This document shows positions 1-40,300 of a stretch of 64,000 nucleotides of DNA, in pieces; the stretch's first letter is position 1, and each line of letters starts with the position of its first letter. The stretch covers positions 310,001-374,000 of the forward strand of contig JAZARR010000074.1 in the NCBI GenBank assembly GCA_037389465.1, read 5' to 3'. The notes below the pieces were generated by a model that saw nothing but the letters and a program-made list of their open reading frames with translations, was not told where the DNA came from and made no database searches. The stretch is from Baylisascaris procyonis. Taxonomy: Eukaryota; Nematoda; Chromadorea; Rhabditida; Ascarididae. Both the position numbers and the translations under genes were made by a program.

Positions 1-421
1 GACGGCAATGGCAGTAATATAGTATTGCTAAATAACGGAGAAATGTGCAGTCATCTGGTGTGGGATTTGTAACTTTCTCGGTGATAGCAAGTGCACAACC
101 ATTTCGATGTTTCAGAACAAGACTCGTACTTCCTTCATAACATATTGGTAGTATGATCTTGTGCGGAATTCAAAACACTTTTCTAGAAGCAAATATGCAA
201 AGTAATTAAAAGTGGCTGATGTTATTATTAGTCTACATAGCAGTCACTTGAAATGTACCCCTCTTCTTGTATTTCAATAACAACTTAAAGCGAAATCATC
301 CAGCAAATTTAGAGATTTCAAATTGTTGTCGATAGAAATTTGTGAAACTTATTCACGAAAATAATATAAAAGAGGTATATAAGAGAGAACAACTTATTTC
401 TTCATGATATATGACACTAAC
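1..421. other. Downstream part of nca, probably intron
   Basis: This stretch follows the GTTAGT donor at 421 on the minus strand. The rest of the channel C-terminus should lie here or beyond the window edge, but no exon could be supported. Confidence 0.5.
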
Positions 422-26601
<26,180 letters not shown>

Positions 26602-26637
26602 CTTAGCTGGGACCTTCACCAATCACCACTGAGAGAA
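26602..26637 (-). promoter_or_regulatory. Candidate trans-splice acceptor and short 5' UTR of nca
   Basis: On the minus strand a pyrimidine-rich acceptor, TTCTCTCAG, ends at 26629, leaving 27 bases before the ATG at 26601. Many nematode mRNAs receive a spliced leader at such a site. An ordinary cis-spliced 5' UTR exon would use the same signal, so the distinction is inference. Confidence 0.4.
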
Positions 26638-28266
26638 CCTGGAGAGGTCTCAACACGCCTCTTCAATTGTCCCTCTGGTAATTAGCGGAAATGGCTAAGC
26701 AACTAAAAATAAAAATTGCTCTTCTCGACTTGCAAACAATTCTGAATGAGGTGAATCAGATATAAACTTTAGGAAACCAAGCGTCATATGACTGCAAATA
26801 ATGGTGACGACATCATTAATAAATTCGCCAGACGCGGATCGAGTAATGTGAGAAATTAGTAAATACATCATAGACGAATGATAGAGTGGAATGCAGTGAG
26901 TATGTTTTAGTTGGTTTTATGTAATGAAAAAGTCGAATCGTCTTCAGGTTCCGAGAAGGATGTCACGTGCACAAATAATTAGTGCCTGCCGATATACTTC
27001 ATCTTGAACGTGATTTGCATATGTAGTCGGCAGACGAATGTCAATGTATATGACGTTCGACGAAAGAATAAGACTGGCAAGTATTCAGCAAGTGGAACCT
27101 TCAGAATGCTGGAGATGAATGAAAGCTGACACAAGAGTGGCTCGCCCACAAGAAAACGGGATCGATTGTAGCACAGCACATGTGATGATCAATGATTATA
27201 TCAGCGTAATAGGAAGAAGGAAAGAGCCGTTGAAATCTTCGCATGTCAAGCACTTATTCGAAGTGCTCAACATGTGCTATTCAATTGCTTTATAGTGCGT
27301 ACTTGAAAAAGATTAAGAGAAAGTTAGGTTCTTTACTTGTTGAAATAACAGATCATGCAAATGATGCATCGATGTGAGCATCGATGGATAGATCGGTGGA
27401 TGGATGGAGTGGAGTGTGATAAAGAAGGGATGCGGCTGCGTTCAAAGTTTTAGAGGAGGCCAGAGGAAACCGCAGCAGTAGCAACAGCAGAAGCAAGGAA
27501 TCGAATCGGGTAATGTGATGGGATGTGCGTTGGGATTGCTGAATCGCCCGATTGCGACATTTGCTATGCTTGCCACAACTAGCAATCGAAGACAATCAAC
27601 AGGGAATTGCGTGACGCAATGCAATCGCCATATTTTCAAAGGGCACCCACCAGCAACTCAAAGAAACTAAAGACGAAAAGCTGCTCAAGCTCGTAAAGTG
27701 CATCACTTCCATGCTGCGTCCTAACACACCCATCAGCAAAAACACTTCACTAAGTCAGCGCATTTCGGTGTTGTCCTTATTCATCTCATATAGCTCACTA
27801 ACAGTTTTATTCGTTCGGTTACAAAAATTAAAACTTCTTTATTCCATTATTGATTGTAAATTACGTCATGAAACATTGGTACTGCCTCGACTTTACAGAG
27901 AAATGGCACCTTCATTCATCAATTGTTTCAACAAACATTAAACAAAGGAATTATTGGAAGAGCTTCTTTTGATAAGGCTTGAGTATGTCAGAGTGCGATA
28001 AGTTCTCCAACGTCAGAGTCTGCATATATGTATCACCTTGCAATCGGAAGCGATGCTAAATACCTTTCGAATAGCTGAGTCCACTAAAGTCAAAAATTAA
28101 AGCCCATCGGGAGAAAACGGATGAAAACAATGGATGGGGATGAACGACAAAGGGTATATGGGAAAATGCGACGATGGCAAGGAAAACTATGCTCGTGGTC
28201 ACGCATATTTAAACTTTCTCATCTACCCGTATATGTTTTCCCGCTTATGTGTGTAAAGACCATGCA

Positions 28267-28269
<3 letters not shown>

Positions 28270-28331
<62 letters not shown>
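28270..28331. repeat. (TA)n microsatellite with one TG interruption
   Basis: An AT tract preceded by GCATGCATGCA and followed by ATATGCATAG lies immediately beside the foldback element at 28338-28500. Confidence 0.93.
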
Positions 28332-28337
28332 GCATAG

Positions 28338-28378
28338 ATCGTTTCGCTCGAAGTCACTTGTGTTAAAATGATTTCTAC

Positions 28379-28460
<82 letters not shown>

Positions 28461-28500
28461 GTATAAAACATTTTAACACACACGACATTAGGCGAAACGG
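28338..28500. mobile_element. Foldback / MITE-like element with (TA)n core
   Basis: Two imperfect inverted arms of about 42 bases flank a (TA)40 core at 28380-28459. Both arms, read inward, share GTTTCGC, GTGTTAAAATG and the junction TACGTATAT, with scattered mismatches between. The structure would fold into one long hairpin. No coding capacity and no clear target-site duplication are visible, so the mobile origin is inference. Expansion of a TA core inside an older palindrome is the simplest history. Confidence 0.55.
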
Positions 28501-31500
28501 CTTCAAAATGTTGCTTAATCAACAAGACTGCTGCAGAGCCCTTTAGCTCATCGATTATACGATGGAGGAAAACAAGTAGAAGCAGACGCGCTTTAGAGGA
28601 GTGTATTTGGGGAAAATCCTCACAAATATTGCAAGAACTTCAAATGCGAAACTATTTCGAGTCGAAAAATGGTTATTATTTATATTAAAATGGCATTCTC
28701 ATGAGCACGATAATATCAATGAGTTATTGCCAAATTGAACATTGAATGTTTCCAATTTATTACTTCAGACTAAATTAGTTCAGAAGAAACGAATATATTA
28801 ATCGGCATCCAAATATCAGTCACATTTGGCGATCGAAATACTCCACTTTGTCAATAAAAAATGAATTGTAAAAAAACGCACTCGAAAAAAGTGAAAATTT
28901 CTTGAAATGGCAGTCATTCCCTAAGAATCCTATCTCGTAGAAGCATTCGGTTATTCAGCGGCAACGCTAACCAAGCTAAATGCTCCTTCGGCATAACTTA
29001 AGAAATACATCCTTAAAGTGAAATTCGCTCTTTGACATACCTGTCTCAACAAAATGTAACTCAAGAGAGTATTCACTAAATTCATATACTAGGACGCATT
29101 TTCAGAACATTCATATCAGAATATTTCCGCTTGCATTGGTATTAGTGTGATTCTAGCTTCTTGCGATGGGTGTCATCGTGGCGAGAGTTGGTTTGGACCG
29201 TATTGCTGTGCATTGCAATCGCGACATGCTTCGGGGATGAAGAGTGATCGGTGCTCTTTGGCGTGGACGTCGCACTATTCTTGCCAAGGTTCTATCGAAT
29301 TGACGTCTCCCCCTTCCGTCGAATGATTACATCGGCCTTCTATCATGTTACTTTAACTGAGGCGTAATAAAGTCCCTAATCCCTTATCTTATGGTCAGAT
29401 TACACAGCATCTAGTCGAAGAAAAATAATTTGCGATACGTTCAGGGACAAATTAAGGTTGAAAAGGCAAACAAAAACCCAAAACCCTTATATGCTAGCTG
29501 CTGACCTGATGAGCGGGATTGTGATACTCACCGATGCGATGGATGGGACTGTAAAAAGAGATATTGTGACAGCTCTTCTGGAAGTTTGCCAACGCTGCTT
29601 TCCGCTCTTCCTTCTCGAAAGAAAAAAAAAACAAGCGTTGAACGTTTCATCCCTCGAAAATTTATGTGGAAGTGTCGAGGAAGAGCTGCTGGAGAAAGGG
29701 AAGGGGAGGGAGAAGGATAAGGCGTGGGAACTGCCCGAGAGTAATGGAGTAGATCGACGATCGGCAAAGATTTTTGAAAAAATAATGCAAAGGCAGAGAT
29801 ACGAACACGAATGCGTGTATGTGCTTTCAAATGAAGTAGACCCAAGACGTAGATCATGATATTTGCAACGTTCACATCACATTTAAATCTATCTCACAAA
29901 TCATATCCTACATGTGAGTTGCAATAACGCTAATTTATTTTCGAAAATCGATGTGAAGGGGCAACCGATTTTCGCATACTAATAGATCGATGTACGAATC
30001 CCTATTTCAAATCCGGTCGACATTTGAAACACTAATTTCTGGAGAAAACACTGGTAACAATACAGAGCTTATGAAGAATACACAAAGACAGGAGAAGTAA
30101 GAACGACCGTGATTTAAGCTTTAATCAATTTCATCATAAACTGAAGCAGTTTTCAAAAAAAAAAATTGTCTTAATTAAATAGATGGTCTCATTATTCAAT
30201 ATTGCGGATTTATTTGTAGAGATGAGAAAATAATTAAAATAAAGGAATCAGAGGTGATGCCAAAGAGAGAAAACCTCATCGACTGCAATGAGGTAATTAG
30301 AAACGGCGGATGAGCTAGTGAAGCGGCGCTCGCTGAATGCTAATTTGTTATGCTGCAAAAGGTTCGGGTAGATGGAATATCGCTTGCTTCACTTACTCAT
30401 GCGCATTATAAACTTCTCGCCTTGTTTATTCACAGAAACGGTGCTCGGTGCTCATTAAATTGTTCAAAATCTTCAAGTTTTATTGTGACGCTCTACCAAC
30501 AAATGACCTGATCCATACACATGCACTAGCAATTCCGTAGCTGCAATTGATTTGGAATGAGCAATCGGAAGGAAATGGAATGATAGTAACGAATTATGAG
30601 ACCCAGAATTGAACAAAAAAAATTTGCGAAGTGAAATTTTGATGATTTATTGGAAAAAAAAAATTTGTTTGAAGCAGTTGAAGCGTATGATTTGACGAGC
30701 TATAAAGAACCGAGATTTCTTACCTTCCACAAATCTCAGCTCATAATTTGCCTCCTTCTTAGAACCGATAATTTTTAGAAGCTACATTCTGCCCTTCAGT
30801 CATAGACATATTCTGAAGAAACAGAAAGACATTAAACATTCTAATGAGTGAAACAACATATGGTTAGGCGATAATGATAAACTTTTATGGCTTAAAGTTC
30901 GTGCAGCATATTTATCAATTAAGCTTCCCACCCATCACTCGAGTAGGCTGCTCGCCAAACAAACATGAAGTGGTCATTTGGGCCGCTTTTCTTGGGCAAA
31001 AGATGCAATGATAACAACTCATTTAATTATCACCAAGCACACTTAATGAAAATTTCATATCGAATTCCACAGGAAGAAATTGAATAGCATTCTTTCAGTG
31101 TGCGTCACGATCAAACAGTCAACAGCACAACGATAGCATTTCTCAGCTTCAATGCTATTTTACTATCATGTCTGTTTAGGGGAAAGCAATGATCAACTAG
31201 GCTGGACTATGCTCTTTGACCTCATTAAACAGGTAGCTAAGTTCATCGAGTGACAATTTTTTTGAGAAATCAAATCACTCAGCTAGTCAAGTACAAGTTA
31301 GACCTCTTGAAAGTACATTTGCACGCATTCACAACGATGACCCTAAAGTGCAGTTCAATCGTACATAATAGTTGTCTTCCGATATGAGTAGAAACGCACT
31401 TATAAAATTAACTAAAAGAGTAATTTAAGAGAAGATGCTAAATGCTATGCGCGAAATCAAAGAGCTTTAACGCACTAATTGCTAATGCTAAAAGACATGA

Positions 31501-34301
31501 AACAAGAGCGAAACATTCAACGAGTATTGATCAAATAACAGGTTGCTTCTAACATAGTGAACATAAAACGTTAATTTTGAGTGCGTCATCCTTCACTGAC
31601 CAAGGGCAATAAACCTCAATGGGGTTGTTGATCAGCAGCCTCAATGCTTCTTCACCGCCTCACTACTGCACATTTTCAAAGTTTACCTCATCAAAAAGGG
31701 GCCACTCATTCCTTAGCTACTAAGCTTATCATTCATATTCCACTTAACTTGAACAGATGAAAAATATCGTTCGCACTCTGCACAAACAACAGATATATAT
31801 AGAACTCCACAGTAAATATTTTGAGAAAACGTCTAAAGCCATTTAAATCAACACTATGACTTACAGCGATAATGCATCCATTGTGACGCAACGTGAACAC
31901 AACACAACTTTTCATCCTTCAAAGCATTCACTACACGAATGTTATTGGTCGTAATTGCACAAAGTAGAGTGTTCGTATAGCTGTTCTAAGCTTCACAACA
32001 GCTCAGTTTTAGGAAAACTTCGGAGGTGGTTGAAGAAATTGAGAAATGCGTCAGAGAAACCGCACAATATACGCTTCGGATTCCGCTCACTTGACGAAAC
32101 ATTTTCATAAGTGTGTTGCGTTCACCAAACATTGTAACTCTAGATTTAGTGACTTCCGAGATGAAAACGCCTGACAAACAGAAAGATATTTATACACTTG
32201 GACATTACGCAAACGCTCATAAAATGCGCTTTTGGAAAGTAACTTAACAAAAACGCAGAAAAAATGAACCATTTCCAAAAGAGAAAAACAATAACGCTTA
32301 TATAGCACAAAACTTGTACGATGAAAAGCTAGAAAAATTTCTGTATTATAGACGTTATAATTTCAGGTCAGTTCGATTGAATAATGGGTTTTAAAGCGTA
32401 AAAATGGAAGGAAATGAAGGAAGAGAAATTGTTAGGAATTGCAGTGATGGGTGCTTAGGAAGGCAGATTTTTGAGGAACAGCCATTGTGAATTGCAAAGT
32501 ACTGAAACTATTTAATTAGTTTGAGTGCACCCTCATAGGAAAGTTGAGGTGCAAGGAGAGCAAAGTTTAGCTGAAAAATCCGAAGTATCTAGTGAATAAC
32601 AGCAACTCCATACGCATAATTATCGCTCTTATAGAAAGCACAGAGAATATGCACTAGACATCCATGAAATTTAATTTCGCGCTAGGAAATTTTTCTGCTT
32701 CTAGCGCTTATTTACTAGTTGTTTACGTTAGCACTAGGGTCCATTGTTGCAGTAGCACAGCGTAGAGCGGAATTTTGAAAAAAAAATACGAGGAAATATT
32801 TTTGTGCTGTTAGTGGTGCTCAACGAAAGACATTTATTATGAGAAAGAAACGAGGTGACCGTACTTTATGACAACTTCTAAATGAGGTACATATAAGATT
32901 GCCAACCAGACAGGCATATATATAATGAGCAATGCCTATTGCTGCCAGTCACTCAAAAACACCGTTTAAAGGAATGATATGAGAACGCGCCAATGGATGA
33001 CTCAGAACACTATGGCATGGATTTGTGCGTGGGTAGGTGCTTAATTTTTACGTCAATGCATCTGCTTCGAAATTTGATATGAGTATTCAATGCTCTACCT
33101 AATTCGTAGATCAAATTTTTGTGCTGCGGCAGGCTCACTTAATAAGAAAATGGATTTTAACCACAGATTGGTGAATTTCGCTATTAAGCATCGCCATCTT
33201 TGCAGTATGCAGATGTCAGTTTATCCGATGATTCCAACTTGGATGTTGCCGAATATCATGCAGCCAAACACGATAGGATTAATGGGACGCTTTGATGATT
33301 AGCTGTACCAATATTCAAGATGATCAGCCAAATTGAGAAGGGTTTATATCGGTGAATAACGAAACGGATCATTTTTGTGGGATTTGAGCGGGTGATCGAA
33401 TTAATTGGAATATCAAGGTTTTACCGCATATGTTTTAATCATTATTACCCATTCATGAAATTCGATAGTTCGATAGATGAAAATGCAAAAGCGCATGTCG
33501 TTAAACGACGACTCCAGAGTGGAAAGACTGCTGTGATATGAGTTTTCCCTAATCCCATCAATCAGACCGTCGTACGAATATTTAACGAACGGAGAAGTGT
33601 ACGACGGTTCGATTGATGGAAACTGGAAAATCGCATATCTCTGTAGCGTTTTCTATATTTATGGAATCTTTATGCAGCAATCACCAAAGGCGAAAAGCAA
33701 TGAAGGCGAAGAAGCAGCACAACGGTGACGCCGAAGGCAAGCATAGCGCATCTCAGGCAAGAATGAAGGGAAATGGAATGTCATTTTGCGACGATGTGTC
33801 GGTTAGCAGTTTCCCTGAGGAAAAGCAATAATTAGATCATCGCAAGAGAAGGTCATGACGTATAGTTCCGAACACAATTAGATAACATTCCTTCACTTTC
33901 CGCATGTGCCTTAGTGCATGACGACTAAGTTTAAAGGGAAGATATACGAGCAACCGATCCGATGTGTAGGCGAGCAGGAAACTCATTTGAACTTGATTGG
34001 ATGCAAGCCAACAAGAGCCTAAATACTTAGAAAATGGTCGCCAGCCTTCCCTTTTAATGAGCTAGAGGAAAGAATCTTGCCACTATCTGTGCAGTTATCT
34101 CAGTAGGCTTCCTCTTCTGCTTATAGCAACATCACGACAATGATAACTAGACATTAAAAGCGTAGAAATAGTGATTGAAAAGGCACGAGAAGTCGAAATT
34201 CGTATAGAAGAAGCGAAGATAAACTATTTAGCAAATGAAAACATCTTCGCTCATGAATCTATAACTTTGGAAAAAGGACATGAATTACCATTAGGAAACA
34301 G

Positions 34302-34361
<60 letters not shown>
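34302..34361. repeat. (TA)n microsatellite, 60 bp
   Basis: A TA alternation is flanked by ACAG|TTATA on the left and TATAA|CTAAG on the right, in the gene-poor region. Confidence 0.95.
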
Positions 34362-37300
34362 CTAAGCCGCACAATGATAAAACAATTCTTCGGCAAATAT
34401 TATAGACATGTGCTCAGACTTGCCACGCAGCAAATTTACAGTTTGATTATCCGACAAATCTTTCCGTAAGGACAAACAAACGCTACAGAACATTTCATTG
34501 CTTAAGAAAATATAGTTCGGTAAAAAATTCATCGAGTAAAAGAGAACGGAACGATGGGACGAGTCTCCTCAACATTCCAAAACCATGAATTTTACTCACC
34601 TCGCGCATATAACCAGCGTTTAGCATCACACATTGCGATCCTCTTTAAACTTCAAAAGAGTGCAGAACCTTAAGGAAATGATGTGTAAAATTCAGCCACC
34701 GATAAACACCAAAATAACCGTATTAAGACATCTCCTCATCCAACTGCATATATGATATGACCTTCTATTCCACGCTTCGTATAACATCGAAAGCACTAAG
34801 CACATAGTTTCATGAATTTCATTTCAGGAACGAGCTGAAGGCAACTCTGTCTGGTTGAATACTCGACGTCTAGTTTCAATTTCGCGCACTGTAAAGGTAT
34901 ACGTCTTAAGTGACGGCAAAGATTCTAATAGATACTATTTGCCTGTCGAGATGCGTGAATCTGGAAAGTAACCGCTACAATCTTTTTCATTCGATTTTCA
35001 GGGTGATGGATCAGTATTCTTTGGATGCAAATGAATTTTCCCATTCTAAATGCTCGTTTAATGATAATGTAGATGAGAGGATGTGTGAATGGAGTCTACA
35101 TGAGCAGTATGGCAAGCATTACACATGACAGCTGCAGACGCCGCGAGGTGTCGACGAATTTCATTGAAACCAATACATCAGATGGTTAATTATTTAGCCA
35201 AAATTGACGCAAAAAGAAAGAAAATGGCATGTCAACCATCGGAATTGTTTTTCAGCGTTGATATGCTCTCAGCCCCATTCATGGCGGTTATCGGTTCGTT
35301 CTCTCAAAGAACGCTCCATATAACGCACGATTGTATTAGCCGCACCGGCCCGTCTTATGGAAATCCTCATCAAAAATTTGGTTCTTTTCGATCCTATAAG
35401 TCAGTAGTTGCAATTCATGATCTAATCACTTTTAAAATTACAACTATTTAGATATCTGTAACTTCTTTCCATACTGATAGGTGGATTTGACAGTTTGTAA
35501 ACAACACATTTCTGGCGTGACCCATTCCCCGGCTATTATTCGTATCAACAACATAGCCGTTACACTGCTTGCAAAGACAGATTTGCAAAAGCATATTATA
35601 AACATATGCTAATGTTCATATTCGCTTATCATTTCGATTAAACCATGAAAGTCATACGTCGGATCTTAATTTAAGCCAGTAATAACTCGGGTATTTCCTT
35701 CTGAGGACCTTTAGAGGTTTTTAGAGAAGCAACATGAGATAGTGCGCCTATGGTGAGAACGTCATAAGGGAACAACCGAATGAAATCGAGAGAAGCAACG
35801 AGAAGATTATGCATTTTGACTAGAGGATAGGATAAAGTAGGCAAAAAGACATGGAAATCCCTGAAATTGGCAGGAGTTTTGAGACCTATGTGTATATCTA
35901 ACTGAGGTGGATGCAGAAGTGGTCGTTTAGTCGAAGTTGTGAGCACCGCAACTGTGAAACCTCAAAGGCGCAATATTTCTAAGCTACACAAAGGCGTATG
36001 AGTCGGCATTTTTGCTAAATATTTATGCATACGCTTCAAAGCAGGAAACTTATTTGCTGTCCGCACGATTCACTATGGATTGTTGCCAAGAAAGGTCATT
36101 CAAAGCCATCGAAGAAAAAATTAAGAAAGAGCATTGGAACGAAACGCATTTTTCTTCCAGCAATCAGAAACTATTGAAATAATGTCTTGAAGATTAGGGA
36201 GTGCGTTTAGGCTTTGAGAATATTATCAGAATGTTTTAAAATGCTAAAGAAGCAATTAAGGATAGAACATTTCTTGCTAATACTGAAATTAACAGCTTAC
36301 CAAGCAGACGCGTTGGAGCCGACGTATCGATGTTAGACATTGTCCTCTTCCGTCGGAATGGTAGACGGATTCCCCTCATTTTTCCTTAAATATGAGGATT
36401 TGAAACTCAAATGAGACGTTATTAATACATTTGAAAGATGCTGATGAAGAATAGAGCGACCCATGAGTGCAATAAACATGGCCATAATACGATTCATTAG
36501 CTTTCGATATTCCTTCCAACACTGATGAAATGTTAAACATTACATATATTTTATGTTCATAAGCTTGCTGAAAGCAGCGAGGTTCCAAGTTTCAACAGGC
36601 GAATAAATACCTCCTTCACCTTTCCGCATGCTTAAAAAATTGCATGTAAATATTCCCTCAGTAGATGCTTCTAGCATCAACATATTTATCTTAGCTTAAA
36701 AGTTGCTATTTTTTGGAAAGGATAATTTTAAGGAGAGTTCGCAGCATTGAGATCAATAAGTTCGTAGTTTTGTAATGGAAAGGAAACATTATTTTAACAA
36801 TTAGGAAAAGAGCAGCTACTGTTTTTCAAGAAAGTACGGAGAGTGAACATATGAGAAATAAAGAAGTTTGCATTCACATTGATGAATCTCGCTAGCAAAA
36901 TTGCCTAAAAAAGGTGTAATAAAAGTAGGATAATAAAAATTTTGGCTAAAACTCAAACTCCTCCGCAACGAGCAGAGTAATTAGCGTGAAGGGCGAGAGA
37001 TTCGCATCAACTAGCGATCAGAGCATCCAGTGCAAGCAAAAAGTCAAAAAAAGTTGATGCAAAACTCAATTCTTTTATTGTTGCTATTCTTTAAAACAAA
37101 GATAACAACTCGAAATCTCGATTTTACTTGCACCTCTCAACATTTCACTTTCAATACGGAAGAAATCGAACGATAAGTTTTTTGGAATCACTTTGTAGCA
37201 CTTCGAGTAAATTAACCATCGATAGAGACACCACCATAATGTTCTTATACGGTTTGAATACGTGGAAGAGGAAATGCCTGATCCTGACAAGTTCAGCTTC

Positions 37301-40300
37301 CTGCATGCGCATCGAGAAATTTGTTTTTTTGCGGATTGATTCGATGGAGGGTGTCAACTTGCAGTTATTGTGTACTTCAGTACATTAATTAGGCACGCCA
37401 TCACCCAACGTAAGATGAATGCAATATTTTTCGAATCAATCAAAAAAGCTTGCATTCATATATAAAATTTGTGATAAAGCTAAATTTGATGGAATGAGTT
37501 TCTCTCTCACACTTGAAGGAGAAAGGCGAAAAGGAGAAGAAATCTGCCGCAAGAGTTGGCATAGCCTGCTATTTTGCATTCCATCTCTCCGACTGACCAC
37601 TTCCGTAATTTATGAACAAATAATAATTAAATATGTAGAAAAATGCCCTCATCATTTAAGTAGTGCAATCATTTAAGTAAAATGCTTTCTAATTAGCTAA
37701 AGATGCTCCTTTCTTTGTCATCCCATCGGCTACAACAAGATTGGCATCTTTGACTGCCTGTGACTGACCGCCGTTCCAAAAGTGACCGATCAGCTTAAAT
37801 GTTGATACAGCTGGCCATCTCACAGCAGCTTCAAGGGCCTACGCGTTTAGACGACGGGACAAATAAACATGCACATATATACAAGGCGGGATATCGTCAT
37901 CATCTCTTCTGGAGCACATAAAAACACCTAAAGGACTTTGATCGCTAGAGTAATTACTGATTACTAAAACAATTGTAAGATCATTTGTGAAGATACTGAA
38001 AAGAACGCTTTTCTGAAGAGAAGCTTATTGAAAACACAGCTCACCTCCTTAACATACGGAACATAGCAAAGCGTACTAATGAATGAAGTCAAGCAACGCA
38101 ATGAGAACACAATATCGAAGGAGTGAGGATGGGAGGAGGGGGGGGGTAGGAGGCGACAGAATTTCCTCGAAAAGCGAAAACTGCACAATTTCTTTGAAGC
38201 ATCCTTTGTTGTAGTTACTATTTAGTTCTAACTAACAAGTTAAATGTTCAATCGAGAATGTTGGTTTTTGAGTTGCATCTAACCTGAGAGAGGAAATACA
38301 CCACAGGAAGCTTAGAAAAAATTTTTTTACTGGTGTTATTCGGTTATAGTGATGAAGACATTGGATAAGAAAGTCTGACAATGACGCCACTAACTAACTC
38401 GTTGTCGCTGGATTAAGCGAAATATATGACAACCTAAATCAAATTGACAATTCGAATCATTTTCTTCTTCAATTTCTGCAAAATTCAATAATACAAAACA
38501 TTTTTTTTTGATGGCTGACATTACCACAAGCACTTGTCAAGTTCATAAACATCCCTTCAACCTCCCCTGTCTAACACCACTGCAAGCCGAGTAGGGGAAA
38601 AATAGCTTCTTTGAGATTTCGGTTACGTAAATTTTTCGTCAGCAGTGGTAATACTAAGAGTGGTGATTATATCAGCTAAGGATTTCTATACTTTATTTTC
38701 GTTGAAGTTGAAACAATCGAGCTCGCTAAAAGAGTTCCAAAATTTATGTTTTGCCCCTTCTCTCCCACCCTTAATGTTGAAAGAAAAAAGCCAATTCGGC
38801 ATGAAGCTTCAGAAGCGCATTGAACTTTTAGAGATGCGCCTATTTTATTGCTCTCAGTTGTGCAGCACAGCTGACAAATCAAAACACCGTACGTATAATT
38901 TTCGCCTATTCTTTTTGTTTTTGATAGACTACAGAGAAAAACGCTTTTATTTTAAAGACGTCATTATAAAATTCTGTCAAAAGGGAGTAATATGTTACCA
39001 ACAGCAATATATTATCTCTTCGATGAAAATTCTATATTGAGTGGACCAATATTTGATTTGAGAACATCAAAATAAGCCTTCCTAAAAGTTTCATGATAGG
39101 TAATAAGGTCCCACTGCGCGACGAGCAGCAACAATACTTTTTGAATTTCGAATCAAAGTAGACGAACACGGAGTTTCAGTGTTTCAAGAGATGAAAGAAC
39201 GCTTAACTATGCCTTTATTACACTTCAGGAGCACTCTGAAAGCTTTATTACTCATAAGTGAGTGTCGAACACAAGCTAAGAGGAAATTAAGGAGGTTTGT
39301 GTATTTCACAGACACAAAAATACAACGACTGTTGCAATTTGTAGGTTTTGCTAGTAGGGGTCAAGGTGAACTACGAGATTCCATATGAGGCAGCACAATG
39401 TTCCAGGTAAGGCGATCAGTTTTAGAGGTGAAAGGATGAAAAATGGAACCTTACTTATGTGTTTACATACGTGTGGGATCCTCATGTGCAATTAGCTAGT
39501 GCGTTTTTTGCTTGCGAGAACGTCTTAAAAAATCAACAAAACTGAGAAGTAAGAAAATTTTGGTTACTGGCACGACGATGAAGGCAACGCCGCATTTGGG
39601 AAGCAAGTGGCACAGAGTGATTGAAGAAAAGGGGAAAAATATAGTGGGAGAATGGGGGTCGTGAAGTTATTGGTGGACGCTGTTTACGAAAATCCGGATC
39701 CATCATGCAGCACCCCTGGAGAGTTGAGCTATAAAGACAAGCAACTGCGGCACTTGATTAAGGTGAAGATTTGCTTGCTGTATTTGAACACTAATAGAAA
39801 CATACGATGAAGCATTTGTTGACAATGCTGCTATTTTATTATGGATGAAAACTTTGAAATAACCCACTGAGGGGCGGTCAAAAATTGATTTAGAACCCCC
39901 AAAATTTCAATAGACTCACCTAGGCGAAGAATAATCGGAAGATGAAATTATCAACGAAAAAAATTTCTGGTCACCGCGGCTAACGAGCTAATAATATAGC
40001 CCAAAAGTAGCTGATAGCCTAGAAGTATTCATTTATCAGCACCCGAAATATGAAGTCAGCTCAACAGGTTTTGTTACGTATGCATAAATACAACATTTCT
40101 AAGATTTGCAAAATGGAACCCTTCAGTTAGAATGAACTTTAGAGAATATAGCAAAGAGCTATACTGGTGTCAACAAAAACTGCTCAACATATAGCGTCAA
40201 AAACCGTTACAAGACAGCACAAATTTGATTTGTCCAAAGAAATTTACCTAAAGCTCCAATTTATTGAAGCCGTTATCCTCACAACTGGACAAGTATATTC

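Noticed and set aside
29458..29859. 133-codon plus-strand open frame
   Set aside because: It has no known domain and low complexity around a purine-rich repeat. An equally long antisense frame lies on the other strand, and there is no splice or start context to support it.
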